A stretch of 64,000 nt of DNA, taken from NCBI RefSeq assembly GCF_900188445.1, contig NZ_FZOR01000021.1:62001-126000 (forward strand), read 5' to 3'. This DNA comes from Actinomadura meyerae (GTDB taxonomy: Bacteria; Actinomycetota; Actinomycetes; Streptosporangiales; Streptosporangiaceae). Below, piece after piece: positions 48,595 to 57,263 of this stretch. The first letter of the stretch is position 1. Each line of letters starts with the position of its first letter. Position numbers and translations under genes: made by a program. The notes below the pieces were generated by a model. The model searched no databases and had not been told where the DNA came from. It saw nothing but the letters and a program-made list of their open reading frames with translations.

Positions 48595-50367
48595 GTGTCC
48601 GACTCCAGCTGGCAGCAGGCGGTGCTGCGTGACATGGGCGTTTCGGGCCGGGGCCTGCGGCGGCTCGACCGTGCGCCGCACGGCTTGGGCGGCGCGTCCT
48701 GGGGCGCGGAGGCACCGCCCCGTCCCGCGCTCGAGCAGCAACCGCCCGCCGCGCCCGCCGCGCAGCCGGTGCCGTCCTCGCCGCAGCCCGCCCAGGCCGC
48801 GCAGGGCACCGCCGAGCCGGTTCCCGAGACGCCGCCCTTCGCCGCGCCCGGCATGCAGAACGGCACCGGGGCCGGCGAGCCGGCTCCGCTGCTCCCCGAC
48901 CCGCAGCCCCAGGAGCAGCAGCCGCCCGCCGAGCGGCGGCCCGAGACTCCCCAGCCGCAGCCCGAGGCGGCGGCGCAGTGGTACGAGCGTCCCCCGCGCC
49001 AGGACGCGCCCGGCACCGACCAGCAGGCGACGGCCGAGCGCGAGCCGCCGCGGCAGGAGAACGCCCAGCAGCCGGCCGCGTGGCCGGTGAACCCGCAGGC
49101 CGCCGAGAACGCGCAGGCCACGGAGAGCGCACAGGCCCAAGCGAGCGCACAGGCCCAGGCGAGCGCGCAGGCCGCGGAGAACCCGCAGGTTCAGGCGAGC
49201 CCGCAGGCGCCCGAGGCCGCCCAGCCTCCCCACGGCGCGCCGGTGCCCGAGAGCGCGCAGGCGCCCGAGGCCCCGAGCGCGCCGGAGCCGCCCGCCGAGC
49301 CTCTCGTGCACGCCGACTTCGACTGGGAGTCGGCGGTCAACCCCGTCCTCGGCGGGGTGTCGGCCCCGTCCGGTGAGGACGCCGCCGCGGGCGCGCAGGC
49401 TTCCGCCCAGGCGGCGCAGGCGCAGACGCCCGCCCCGGCCGACCAGGCCGCGGGCACCGGCCACCAGATCCCGCCGCAGGAGCTCGTCCGCAGGAACCAG
49501 CACGGCGACCCCCTCGCCCGCCGGGTGGGCCGCGGCGTCCGCAACGCGATGGGCGGCGGCGGGCGCGAGGCCAGGGAGCTCGCCGGGTTCATCGACCTCA
49601 TGCGGCGGCCGGTGCCGAGCACCCGGCGGCTCGCCGTGGCCAGCGTGCGCGGCGGTGCCGGCAAGACCACGATGGCGGCGCTCGTCGCGACCGAACTGGC
49701 CCGCTACCGGCAGGACCGGGTGCTCGCCGCCGACGCCGACGCCGAACTCGGCTCGCTGCCGCTGCGCCTCGGCGTCCGCACCGAGCTGTCGCTGTTCGAC
49801 CTCGCGGGGCAGAACCCGGGCTCGTTCGAGGAGGCGGCCCGGTACCTGGCGCGCACCCCCGAGGGCCTGTTCGTGCTGTCGTCGACGCGGGGCGGGCGCA
49901 TCGCGGGCGAGTTCACGCTGGACATGTTCCAGAACGCCCTCAGCGTGGTGGGCCGGTACGTGGGGACCACCGTCGTCGACTGCGGCGCCGGGATCCTCAC
50001 CGAGCTGAACCGGGGCGTCGTCGCGAACGCGCACGGCCTCGTCCTGGTGACGCCCGGCACGGTCGACGGCGCGCTCAGCGCGCGCGGGGCGCTCGAGTGG
50101 TACATGGCCAACGGCCAGCAGGACCTTCTCCGCCGGACGGTCATCGCGATGGTCTCGCACGCGCCCCAGGTGGGCGCCGACCTGCACCGCGCGCAGCAGA
50201 TGCTCTCCGCCTGGGGCCTGCCGGTGGTCTTCGTGCCGTACGACCGGCATCTGGCGACGGGCAGCTCCGTAGAGATGGGCAAGGTCTCCGCCGCCGCGCG
50301 CGCGGCGGTGACCAGGGTCGTCTACGAGGTGTTCTCGCGCGCGCTCACCCCCACGGCGACCCACTGA
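48595..50367 (+). CDS. EspI/ParA-like P-loop ATPase with long Pro/Ala-rich amino region
   Basis: The 590-residue protein has about 295 disordered Pro/Ala/Gln/Glu-rich residues (AQAQASAQAQ-type repeats) followed by a MinD/ParA-type ATPase. The deviant Walker A is SVRGGAGKTTMA (about 350-360); LAADADAELGSLPLRLG and TVVDCGAGI are the next conserved strands. EspI and similar proteins are cytosolic T7SS accessories with this exact layout; EspI binds EccC. GAGGGGAGG precedes the GTG. A terminator follows. Confidence 0.8.
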   Translation: MSDSSWQQAVLRDMGVSGRGLRRLDRAPHGLGGASWGAEAPPRPALEQQPPAAPAAQPVPSSPQPAQAAQGTAEPVPETPPFAAPGMQNGTGAGEPAPLLPDPQPQEQQPPAERRPETPQPQPEAAAQWYERPPRQDAPGTDQQATAEREPPRQENAQQPAAWPVNPQAAENAQATESAQAQASAQAQASAQAAENPQVQASPQAPEAAQPPHGAPVPESAQAPEAPSAPEPPAEPLVHADFDWESAVNPVLGGVSAPSGEDAAAGAQASAQAAQAQTPAPADQAAGTGHQIPPQELVRRNQHGDPLARRVGRGVRNAMGGGGREARELAGFIDLMRRPVPSTRRLAVASVRGGAGKTTMAALVATELARYRQDRVLAADADAELGSLPLRLGVRTELSLFDLAGQNPGSFEEAARYLARTPEGLFVLSSTRGGRIAGEFTLDMFQNALSVVGRYVGTTVVDCGAGILTELNRGVVANAHGLVLVTPGTVDGALSARGALEWYMANGQQDLLRRTVIAMVSHAPQVGADLHRAQQMLSAWGLPVVFVPYDRHLATGSSVEMGKVSAAARAAVTRVVYEVFSRALTPTATH

Positions 50368-50374
50368 ACGCGCT

Positions 50375-50401
50375 GCCGGGCCGCCCGTCGGGGCGCCCGG
50401 C
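50375..50401. terminator. Hairpin between convergent EspI-like and anchored-protein genes
   Basis: GCCGGGC (50375-50381) pairs with GCCCGGC (50395-50401); GCCC/GGGC inside extends the stem with a bulge. It lies between two convergent stop codons (50367 and 50407). Confidence 0.6.
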
Positions 50402-50406
50402 GGCCG

Positions 50407-51216
50407 TCAGTTCTTCCAGATGAGGGTGTTGGTGACCTCGACGCCGAGTTCCCCGGCGGTGGCGAAGACGCTGCCGTCGCGCCCGCCGGTCGCGGCGCCG
50501 GTCGTCCAGTAGGACTGGGCGTAGATGACGCGCGAGCCCTGCGTCCACGACCGCGTCCAGTAGGCGGGGTCCGGGCGCGGCTGCGGCAGCCCGCTGGCGT
50601 TGGACGGGGTGAGCAGCAGCGGCCAGCCCTTGTCGGTGGTGGCCCGGCTGACGCTGCTCGCCGCGGACGGGCTGGACAGCGTCATGATCGACACCGCGGT
50701 GATGATCTTCTTGGTCGGGTCGGCGTACACCGCCGAGTACATCGGCCCGGTGCACGGGTTCGCGCGCAGGGCGGTGCGGAGCCGGTCGTTGGCCCGGGAG
50801 GTGCACGACTGGGTGCGGGTGCCGGCCCGGGTGAAGGTGTTGCCCTTCGCGGTCCGGATGGTCGTCGACAGCACCTCCGACAGGTCGCCGGACGGCGTCT
50901 CGCTCGACGGGCTGGACGTCGCCTCCGGCGTCGAGCCGAGGCGGGGGGACGAGGGCGTGTACGACGGGATCGCGACGGCGTCGTCGTCGTCGTCCCCGTC
51001 CAGGATGAGGAACGCGCCGACCCCGACGAGCGCGAGGACCAGCACCACGCCGATGATCAGTAGCGGGACCAGCGCGCCGCCGCCGCGCCGCGGGGGCGGC
51101 GGGAAGCCGGGGGCGCCGTAGGGGCCGGGGCCGCCCGGCGGTGGGAACCCGGGCCCGCCCGGCGGAGGGTAGCCGGGACCGCCGGGCGGCGGGCCCGGCT
51201 GCTGAGGGGGGTACAT
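50407..51216 (-). CDS. Single-pass membrane protein with Pro/Gly-rich cytosolic tail
   Basis: The 269-residue protein has a cytosolic start of Pro/Gly repeats (GYPPPGGPGFPPPGG), a membrane segment (about 48-72), an Asp run and an exported domain of 190 residues with two Cys (QSCTSRAN, NPCTGPM) that may form a disulfide. Such proteins are common near actinobacterial T7SS genes but have no assigned function. The ATG at 51216 follows GAGCAG. Confidence 0.6.
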   Translation of the reverse strand: MYPPQQPGPPPGGPGYPPPGGPGFPPPGGPGPYGAPGFPPPPRRGGGALVPLLIIGVVLVLALVGVGAFLILDGDDDDDAVAIPSYTPSSPRLGSTPEATSSPSSETPSGDLSEVLSTTIRTAKGNTFTRAGTRTQSCTSRANDRLRTALRANPCTGPMYSAVYADPTKKIITAVSIMTLSSPSAASSVSRATTDKGWPLLLTPSNASGLPQPRPDPAYWTRSWTQGSRVIYAQSYWTTGAATGGRDGSVFATAGELGVEVTNTLIWKN

Positions 51217-51374
51217 GCTGCTCGCTCCGTGCCGGTGCTCATGCGGGGTGCGCGAAAGGTCGGACCAGAGTATCGGGCGGAACGTTCCTATTTCGCGGTA
51301 GATGGTAGGTATGTCGGCGGAGGCAGGGTCGTCCCGTGCGCGGCGCGTCCGGATCTCTCATAAAGTTGCGGGGA

Positions 51375-51468
51375 AGAGGGGAGGCACGTGTCCGACTCAA
51401 TCCGGCGACCGGCCGCCCGGGGCGGCGGCGGCCCGCTCCGTCCCGCCCGAGGCCGAGGTGACCGATGA
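51375..51468 (+). CDS. Short upstream frame (26 codons, from 51388) with a duplicated start region
   Basis: Bases 51375-51398 repeat, with one mismatch, the ribosome site and first codons of the EspI-like gene (48582-48605): AGAGGGGAGGCA, one base, then GTGTCCGACTC. The frame opened at GTG 51388 reads MSDSIRRPAAR and ends by TGA overlapping the ATG of the next gene (ATGA). It may be a translated coupling frame or a remnant of a duplicated gene start. Confidence 0.4.
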
Positions 51469-51923
51469 GCACTGACCTGGTGGCGCTGGTGCGCCGCGAT
51501 CCGGACGTGCACGCCGTGGCCGACGGCATGATCGCCATGGGCGAGCGGCTGGAGCTGCGCGGCGGGGAGCCCGAGCCGACCCTGCTGTACGACGCGGAGG
51601 GCCGGCTGCTCGTCGCCATCGAGGACGCGGTGCGGGTCTCGGCGTCGAGCGAGATCCGGCGGCTGCTCGGCCCCGAGTTCGCCGAGCGGGTCGGGGTGCC
51701 GGTCTGGTGGGTGGACGTCCGCGCCGTCGCCGACGTCCCGGACGCGATGCGCGTCGCCCGCGTGTTCGCCGACTCGCTCGTCCGCTGGCTCGGCGGCATC
51801 GTCTACCCCGACGGCGCGACCGACCCGCCCGCCCAGAGCTGGCGTGCGGCCGAGCACGGCGACGACGCCCCGCAGCCGGGCGGCCTGCCCGGGGACGCCT
51901 ACCAGGGCGGCGTCATCGGCTGA
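51465..51923 (+). CDS. Unknown 152-aa T7SS-locus protein
   Basis: The protein has no signal or membrane segment. It reads as an alpha/beta domain (LLYDAEGRLLVAIEDAVRV; VPVWWVDVRAVADVPDAMRV; VFADSLVRWLGGIVYP) with a Gly/Pro-rich tail. No family is recognised. GAGGTGACCG precedes the ATG, and the start overlaps the stop of the short upstream frame. It is convergent with the DUF1266 gene. Confidence 0.55.
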   Translation: MSTDLVALVRRDPDVHAVADGMIAMGERLELRGGEPEPTLLYDAEGRLLVAIEDAVRVSASSEIRRLLGPEFAERVGVPVWWVDVRAVADVPDAMRVARVFADSLVRWLGGIVYPDGATDPPAQSWRAAEHGDDAPQPGGLPGDAYQGGVIG

Positions 51924-51965
51924 CCCCGCCCGCGTCCGCCCGGCGGGTCGCGTCCCGCTCGCGGG

Positions 51966-53393
51966 TCAGGTCCAGTCGCGGGTCAGGTCCAGGTCCCACG
52001 GGACGAGGTTCCAAGGGCTGCGCGGTTCGGTGGCGAGGTCGTCGACGAGCCGCTCGTACTCGTCCTGCGCCTTCCCGCCGCCGCCCGACCAGAGCAGCCG
52101 CCCCTGCAGGTAGCAGGTGGCCATGTCCCGCCAGGACGAGTACCGCCGCTGGATGTCGAGGGCCAGCGGCAGCATCCGCTCCCAGCAGTACTCCTCGGTC
52201 AGCCAGCCGACCATGTGGCCCCAGCGGTAGAGCATCAGGGCGCGCCCGTAGTCCCAGATGAGGAACCGCCCCACGTCGGCCCGCAGCGCCGGGTCGGCGA
52301 GGACCTTCAGCCGGTGCAGCTCCTCGGCGGCGTGGTTGCGGTCGTTGAACAGCTGGTGGAGGAACTGCGCCAGCTCGGCGCCCTCCTCGCTGGCGTCCGC
52401 GCCCGGCTCGTCGCGCAGCAGCGGCGGGACGAGCCGCGCGTACGCGCCGCCCTCGTCGCCGTACCGGACCCGGACCAGCTCGATCAGCCGCTCGACGAAC
52501 GGCGGTTCGAGCCGGTCGGCGGTGATGAGCGCGTCGACCTCCCGCAGCAGCGCCGCGTACTCCTCCTGCGCGGCGGGCGGACGGGCGGCGAGGCGGGCGT
52601 CCTGGGTGAAGTCGGCGCGGTGCCCGTCCTGGACGAGCCAGTTGACGGCGGCGAGCAGCTGCTCCAGATCGTAGGCGCCCCACGGGTCCTGGAGCAGCTC
52701 CTGGGCGGCGCGGCGGTCGGCGGCCGCGGCGGCGCCGGGACCGGTGCCGAGGCGGTCCACCCGGAACCCGTTGATCGCGCCGTAGGGCGCGCCCGCGCCG
52801 ATGATCCAGCGCTGCACCGGGGTGAGGCCGCCGCCGGGCGGGGCGTCGGGCGGGTCGGGCGCGGAGATCAGCTCCCAGAGCCGCCGGCGGAACTCCTCGG
52901 CCTGCCGCTTCTCGCTGCCGAAGAACCCGGTGAGCTGCTTGCGCAGCGCCGGGTGCCGGACGTACAGCCGCCGGAAGAACGGCCCGTTCTTCCACACCAG
53001 GTGCTCGGGGCGCAGGTCGCCGAACGGCAGCCGGGTCCCGCGGTGGACGATGGCGCGCTCGCCGAACCGCAGCTCCAGGTCCGCCCAGAGGCGCGACAGC
53101 GGGCTGAAGCGCCACAGCAGCATGAAGCAGGCCACGGCGCCGAGCAGCGCGGCGCCGGGCGCGAGCGCCCACCGCGCCTCGTCCTGGAACCCGGTGAGGG
53201 ACAGCACGGCCCCGGTGAGCAGCAGCGCGACGCCGCCCACGGTGCCCCCGAGGCTCCAGCCGGCGGTGAGGACGGGGGAGCTCTCGATGCGGAGCACCGC
53301 CTCGTCGCCGTCGTACTCGACCGACCCCTCGGCGAGCGTCCCCTCGACGGCCCGCTCAAGCGCGTCGAGCCGGCCGTCCGTCACCATGGTCAT
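51966..53393 (-). CDS. DUF1266-domain membrane protein
   Basis: The 475-residue protein has two membrane segments near 47-62 and 75-95, a middle cytosolic part (PFGDLRPEHLVWKNGPFFRRLY, resembling a PH-like strand pattern) and a carboxyl DUF1266 domain (about 290-470: LIWDYGRALMLYRWGHMVGWL, YSSWRDMATCYLQGRLLW, SPWNLVPWD). DUF1266 is found in polymorphic-toxin settings, possibly in immunity, but its role is not established. The start is ATG 53393; ATG 53387 is possible. Confidence 0.72.
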   Translation of the reverse strand: MTMVTDGRLDALERAVEGTLAEGSVEYDGDEAVLRIESSPVLTAGWSLGGTVGGVALLLTGAVLSLTGFQDEARWALAPGAALLGAVACFMLLWRFSPLSRLWADLELRFGERAIVHRGTRLPFGDLRPEHLVWKNGPFFRRLYVRHPALRKQLTGFFGSEKRQAEEFRRRLWELISAPDPPDAPPGGGLTPVQRWIIGAGAPYGAINGFRVDRLGTGPGAAAAADRRAAQELLQDPWGAYDLEQLLAAVNWLVQDGHRADFTQDARLAARPPAAQEEYAALLREVDALITADRLEPPFVERLIELVRVRYGDEGGAYARLVPPLLRDEPGADASEEGAELAQFLHQLFNDRNHAAEELHRLKVLADPALRADVGRFLIWDYGRALMLYRWGHMVGWLTEEYCWERMLPLALDIQRRYSSWRDMATCYLQGRLLWSGGGGKAQDEYERLVDDLATEPRSPWNLVPWDLDLTRDWT

Positions 53394-53489
53394 GGACCGT
53401 ACATCATCCCTATCGGGTAGATCATCCGGCCGAAGGGCGGCATGGGCGGGATGTTCTTCGGTGACCGGATCAGGCCCCGGAGACGGGCG

Positions 53490-53516
53490 GAGCCGGCGCG
53501 GTTCAGGCCCCGGCTC
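53490..53516 (-). terminator. Hairpin after the DUF6177-like gene
   Basis: GAGCCGG (53490-53496) pairs with CCGGCTC (53510-53516), overlapping the stop codon of the minus-strand gene at 53515. The loop is 13 nt and no T tract follows, so termination is possible but weakly supported. Confidence 0.4.
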
Positions 53517-54456
53517 AGGACGACTGGAGGTGCTGCATGAGCGCGCTGTGCCGCTGCCAGCCGTCCGGGGAGCGGCCGTCGCCGAGCGGGAAGAACGTCA
53601 GCGGGGCGCGCGGCGGCCCGACCTGCTGGCCGGGGATCCCGTTCGGCCCGGCGACGGTGCCCGCGACGGCCAGCGCGACCGGGGCGGGCGCACCCGTCCA
53701 GCGGGGCTCGGTGGTGAGGTCGGCGCGGCCGGGGGTGAGCTGGACGAACAGCGACGCGATCGGCTGGTCGGCGGCGAGCGCGCCGACGAGCGTCGGGAGG
53801 TGCTGCAACGGCGGCGGGTCCTGCGGGGCGTAGCCGACCGTGACGGTGCTGGTCTCGGCCACGACGCCGCCCTCGGCGGCGCTGTAGTCGCAGATCGCCT
53901 GGGCGGGGCGGGGGCCGTCGCCGCCGACGACGAGCCGCACGCTGGAGCGTCCGCGCACGTACTCGGTGAGCCGGTCGCGCCGCCACGGGTGCTCCAGCGG
54001 CTCGGCGAGCCCGAGCCCGGCCGGGTACTTTCCGGTGAGCAGCTGGAGGAGGCGCTCGATCGTCCCGGCGAGGTCGCCCTCGGCGGCGTGCCGGATCCGG
54101 TAGACGAGGGTGAGCTGCGCGCCGATCGGCGCGGTCGGCCGGGTGGTGAAGCCGGGCGCGTAGTCGCGGGCCTCCGGGACGGGCACGAACGTCCGGCCGC
54201 CCCATCTCATCGGCCGCCCGGTCAGGCCCTCGTAGTAGCCGTCGCCGTTGCGCACGATCCACTGCGCGCCGTCGCCGGACGCGGCGGTGCGCAGCGGCAG
54301 CGTCAGCCGGGACTCCAGCGGCGTGACGAGCTGCAGCGTGCGGCCGGTCTCGGCGCAGTCGGCCAGGGCCTTGTTCAGCCAGGCGCTCAGCGGCACGACC
54401 GGCCGGTCCTGGAGGACGACCATCGCTTGGTCGGTCAGCGCGTCTACGGTGCTCAT
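53515..54456 (-). CDS. DUF6177-like protein of T7SS loci
   Basis: The 313-residue protein begins VDALTDQAMVVLQDRPVVPL and continues LQLVTPLESRLTLPLRTA and NGDGYYEGLTGRPMRW. This pattern is typical of proteins beside EccC/EccD loci in actinomycetes, which I recall as DUF6177. No signal or membrane segment is seen. Function is unknown. The ATG at 54456 is preferred because the conserved block follows closely; a start at 54477 would add seven residues. Confidence 0.6.
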   Translation of the reverse strand: MSTVDALTDQAMVVLQDRPVVPLSAWLNKALADCAETGRTLQLVTPLESRLTLPLRTAASGDGAQWIVRNGDGYYEGLTGRPMRWGGRTFVPVPEARDYAPGFTTRPTAPIGAQLTLVYRIRHAAEGDLAGTIERLLQLLTGKYPAGLGLAEPLEHPWRRDRLTEYVRGRSSVRLVVGGDGPRPAQAICDYSAAEGGVVAETSTVTVGYAPQDPPPLQHLPTLVGALAADQPIASLFVQLTPGRADLTTEPRWTGAPAPVALAVAGTVAGPNGIPGQQVGPPRAPLTFFPLGDGRSPDGWQRHSALMQHLQSS

Positions 54457-54583
54457 CTCGTCCGGGAGTCTAGTCACCGGGAGCGCCCCCCGGCCGGGCG
54501 GCCGCCGGACCCGCGCGGATCACCTTCCCGGGGCCCGGGCAGTTTCCCGTGACACCGGTGGCTCATGTCCAATCTGTGCTGAA

Positions 54584-56044
54584 ATGTTACGGATGCAGCG
54601 AGCCGCCGCGCCCCCCGGCGTCTACTACGCGGACAGCGCCCCGACGCCACCGGAGCCGCCGGTGCGGGGGCGCCTGTGGCGCGTGCTCGGCGGGCTGTCG
54701 ATCGCGCTGTCGGTCGTGCTGGTGGCCGGCAGCCTCACCGCCTACGGCTTCTGGCGGCGGCTGGACGGCCAGATCGACCGCGAGCACGTCGACGACCGGC
54801 TCGGCGAGAACCGCCCGCCCAAGCTGAACGGCTCGCTGAACATCCTGCTGATGGGGTCCGACAGCCGCGCGGGGGAGAACGCCCGCTACGGCGAGGAGGC
54901 CGGGCAGCGCTCCGACACCACGATCCTGCTGCACATCTCGCCCGGCGGGGAGAGCGCCATCGGGATCAGCTTCCCGCGCGACTCGATGGTGCGGATGCCG
55001 CCGTGCAAGCGGAGGAACGGCTCCGTCGTCCCGGCCCAGTTCGGGATGATCAACGCGGCGTTCTCCAACGGCGGCCCCGCCTGCACCTGGCGCACCATCG
55101 AGTCGCTCACCAAGATCCACATCGACCACTACGTCGAGGTCGACTTCTCGGGGTTCAAGCGGGTCGTGGACGCGCTCGGCGGCGTCGAGATCTGCGTGCC
55201 GAAGCGCGTCGACGACCCCAAGGCCGAGCTGCACCTCAGGGCGGGCCGGCAAGTCGTCCACGGTGACCAGGCGCTCGGCTACGTCCGCACCCGCTACGTC
55301 CTCGGGGACGGCTCCGACCTCGACCGGATCAAGCGGCAGCAGGCGTTCATGGCCTCCGTCGTCAAGAAGGCGACCGACAAGGGCATGCTCACCGACCCCG
55401 GGCGGACCTACGCCTTCCTCTCCGCCGCCACCAAGTCCATCAAGGCCGACGACCGGCTCACCCTGTCGGTGATGCAGAAGCTCGCCGCCGGCCTGCGCGG
55501 CATGAGCGCGGGGAAGGTCCGGTTCGTCACCGTGCCGGTGCAGGCGTACCCGCAGGACAGGAACCGCGTCCAGTTCGACCAGGCGCTGGCGGAGCCGCTG
55601 TTCCGGGCCGTCCGGGAGGACAACAAGCTCCCGGAACCGGAGCCGACCCCGCCGCCGACGCCGGTGGCCGCACAGAACAAGGTGCAGCCCGTGCCGCCCG
55701 CGCAGGTGAAGATCGGCGTCTACAACGCGTCCTCCGCCCACGGCCTCGCCCAGCGGACCGCCGAGCAGCTCGCCGACCGCGGCTACCAGGTCGTCAAGGT
55801 CGGCAGCAGCAAGAAGAAGTACGCCCGCACCCGGATCCTGTACGGCGCGGGCGCCGAACGGCAGGCCGCGCGGGTGGCGATCGCGGTCCCCGGGCATGAG
55901 CCGCGGCCCTGGCGATCGGCGAAGCCGGGCTACGTGTACCTCCTCATCGGGAACGACGGCGCCCGGCTGCGCGCGCTGAGACCGGTCGTGCCCAAGGTGG
56001 CGGGTGAGATCCGTGCGGACCGTGACATCTGCGCCCACACCTGA
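54584..56044 (+). CDS. LytR-CpsA-Psr (LCP) family transferase with LytR C-terminal domain
   Basis: The 486-residue protein has one membrane segment (about 32-55), an LCP domain (about 85-240) and a LytR_C domain (about 350-440, VKIGVYNASSAHGLAQRTAEQL). Conserved LCP residues are visible: GSDSR (D93, R95), D111 in SDTTILLHIS and R132-D133 in SFPRDSMV. LCP enzymes attach cell-wall glycopolymers such as arabinogalactan or teichoic acids to peptidoglycan from lipid-linked precursors. Starts ATG 54584 and 54593 are both possible; no ribosome site is clear, so the mRNA may have a very short leader. Confidence 0.9.
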   Translation: MLRMQRAAAPPGVYYADSAPTPPEPPVRGRLWRVLGGLSIALSVVLVAGSLTAYGFWRRLDGQIDREHVDDRLGENRPPKLNGSLNILLMGSDSRAGENARYGEEAGQRSDTTILLHISPGGESAIGISFPRDSMVRMPPCKRRNGSVVPAQFGMINAAFSNGGPACTWRTIESLTKIHIDHYVEVDFSGFKRVVDALGGVEICVPKRVDDPKAELHLRAGRQVVHGDQALGYVRTRYVLGDGSDLDRIKRQQAFMASVVKKATDKGMLTDPGRTYAFLSAATKSIKADDRLTLSVMQKLAAGLRGMSAGKVRFVTVPVQAYPQDRNRVQFDQALAEPLFRAVREDNKLPEPEPTPPPTPVAAQNKVQPVPPAQVKIGVYNASSAHGLAQRTAEQLADRGYQVVKVGSSKKKYARTRILYGAGAERQAARVAIAVPGHEPRPWRSAKPGYVYLLIGNDGARLRALRPVVPKVAGEIRADRDICAHT

Positions 56045-56204
56045 TGCGGAGGTCCAAGGCGGTATCTTGGCCCCGCGCAAACCATCAACCGCAGCAAAGC
56101 GTCCCTAGTAGGACGGCCTAGTTGACTCCCGACGATCCTGGCCCGACGAGCCGCCTCCCCGCACTGGGCTCCACCGGCCGGCCGAGCTCCCCCGGAACGG
56201 ACGC

Positions 56205-57206
56205 ATGCAGCTCGAACCCTTCTCCCTGTTGATGACCGTCTACGGCGGCGACCAGGCGGAGCATGTCCGGGACGCGTTCCGCAGCGCCGTGCACCTGCAG
56301 ACCCTGCGGCCGGACCAGGTGGTGCTCGTCCAGGACGGGCCAGTCCCGCCCGAGCTGTCGGCCTGCCTGCGCGAGCTCATGGCGGGCAGCCCCGTCAAGG
56401 TGGTGTTCGTCCCGTTGGAGCACAACCGCGGCCTCGGCCCCGCCCTCGACGCCGGGCTGCACGCCGCGTGGCACGACATCGTCGCCCGCATGGACGCCGA
56501 CGACGTCGCCATGCCGCACCGCTTCCAGACCCAGGTGCCGCTGGTGCGCGCCGGAGCCGACCTCGTCGGCGCGGGCCTGCTGGAGTTCGGCGCCGACATC
56601 ACCGACGTCGTCGGCCGCCGCATCCCGCCGAGCGACCCCGCCGACATCGCCCGCTACTCCCGCCTCCACGACCCGTTCAACCATCCGACGGTCGTCTACC
56701 GGCGCAGCGCCGTCGTCGCCGCGGGCGGCTACGGCGACCTGCCGCTGATGGAGGACTACTGGCTGTTCGTCCGCATGATCGCGAACGGCGCCCGGATGGT
56801 GAACGTCGCCGAGCCGCTCGTCTACTACCGGGTCGGGGAGGGCGCCTACAAGCGGCGCGGCGGCACCGAGTTGCTGCGCTCCGAACTGCGCCTCCAGCGC
56901 GAGATGCTCCGCGAGGGCTTCATCTCCCAGCCGCAGTACTGGCGCAACGTCGTCGTCCGCGGCGGCTACCGCCTCGTCCCCACGATGATCCGCAAACCGT
57001 TCTACCGGGCCGTGGTCGCCCCCTACGGCGCCCGCCGCAACCGCACGCGGGACCGTTCCGACGGCGGCAGCACCCCGGCGGGCGCGCTGTCCTACATCCC
57101 CCGCCACGCGCGGCGCGGGGGCAAGGTGCCGCCGGTGCCGGCGCCCCGGCGGGAGCCGCAGGAGCCGGCGCCCCGGCAGGAGCCGCCGGCCCCGCCCGTC
57201 CGCTGA
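56205..57206 (+). CDS. Family 2 glycosyltransferase
   Basis: The 333-residue protein has a GT-A domain (about 5-230) with the nucleotide site QDG and the metal motif D97-A-D-D100 (RMDADDVAMPHRF). LMEDYWLFVRM holds the acidic residues that bind acceptor or base. No membrane segment is clear; the tail (270-333) is Pro/Arg-rich and disordered. It follows the LCP gene by 160 bp and probably adds sugars to an envelope glycan. Substrates cannot be told. The ATG at 56205 has no strong ribosome site. Confidence 0.85.
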   Translation: MQLEPFSLLMTVYGGDQAEHVRDAFRSAVHLQTLRPDQVVLVQDGPVPPELSACLRELMAGSPVKVVFVPLEHNRGLGPALDAGLHAAWHDIVARMDADDVAMPHRFQTQVPLVRAGADLVGAGLLEFGADITDVVGRRIPPSDPADIARYSRLHDPFNHPTVVYRRSAVVAAGGYGDLPLMEDYWLFVRMIANGARMVNVAEPLVYYRVGEGAYKRRGGTELLRSELRLQREMLREGFISQPQYWRNVVVRGGYRLVPTMIRKPFYRAVVAPYGARRNRTRDRSDGGSTPAGALSYIPRHARRGGKVPPVPAPRREPQEPAPRQEPPAPPVR

Positions 57207-57263
57207 CCGCCGAGCGGGGCGCCGCGCCCGGCCCTTCTCCCGTAGGGCTGGAGGGCGGGCGGG

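Noticed and set aside
53390..53450. Tiny minus-strand frame ending MIYPIGMMYGP whose stop overlaps the DUF1266 start
   Set aside because: The ATGA overlap is suggestive, but it uses a rare ATA codon, has no ribosome site and cannot be supported without conservation.
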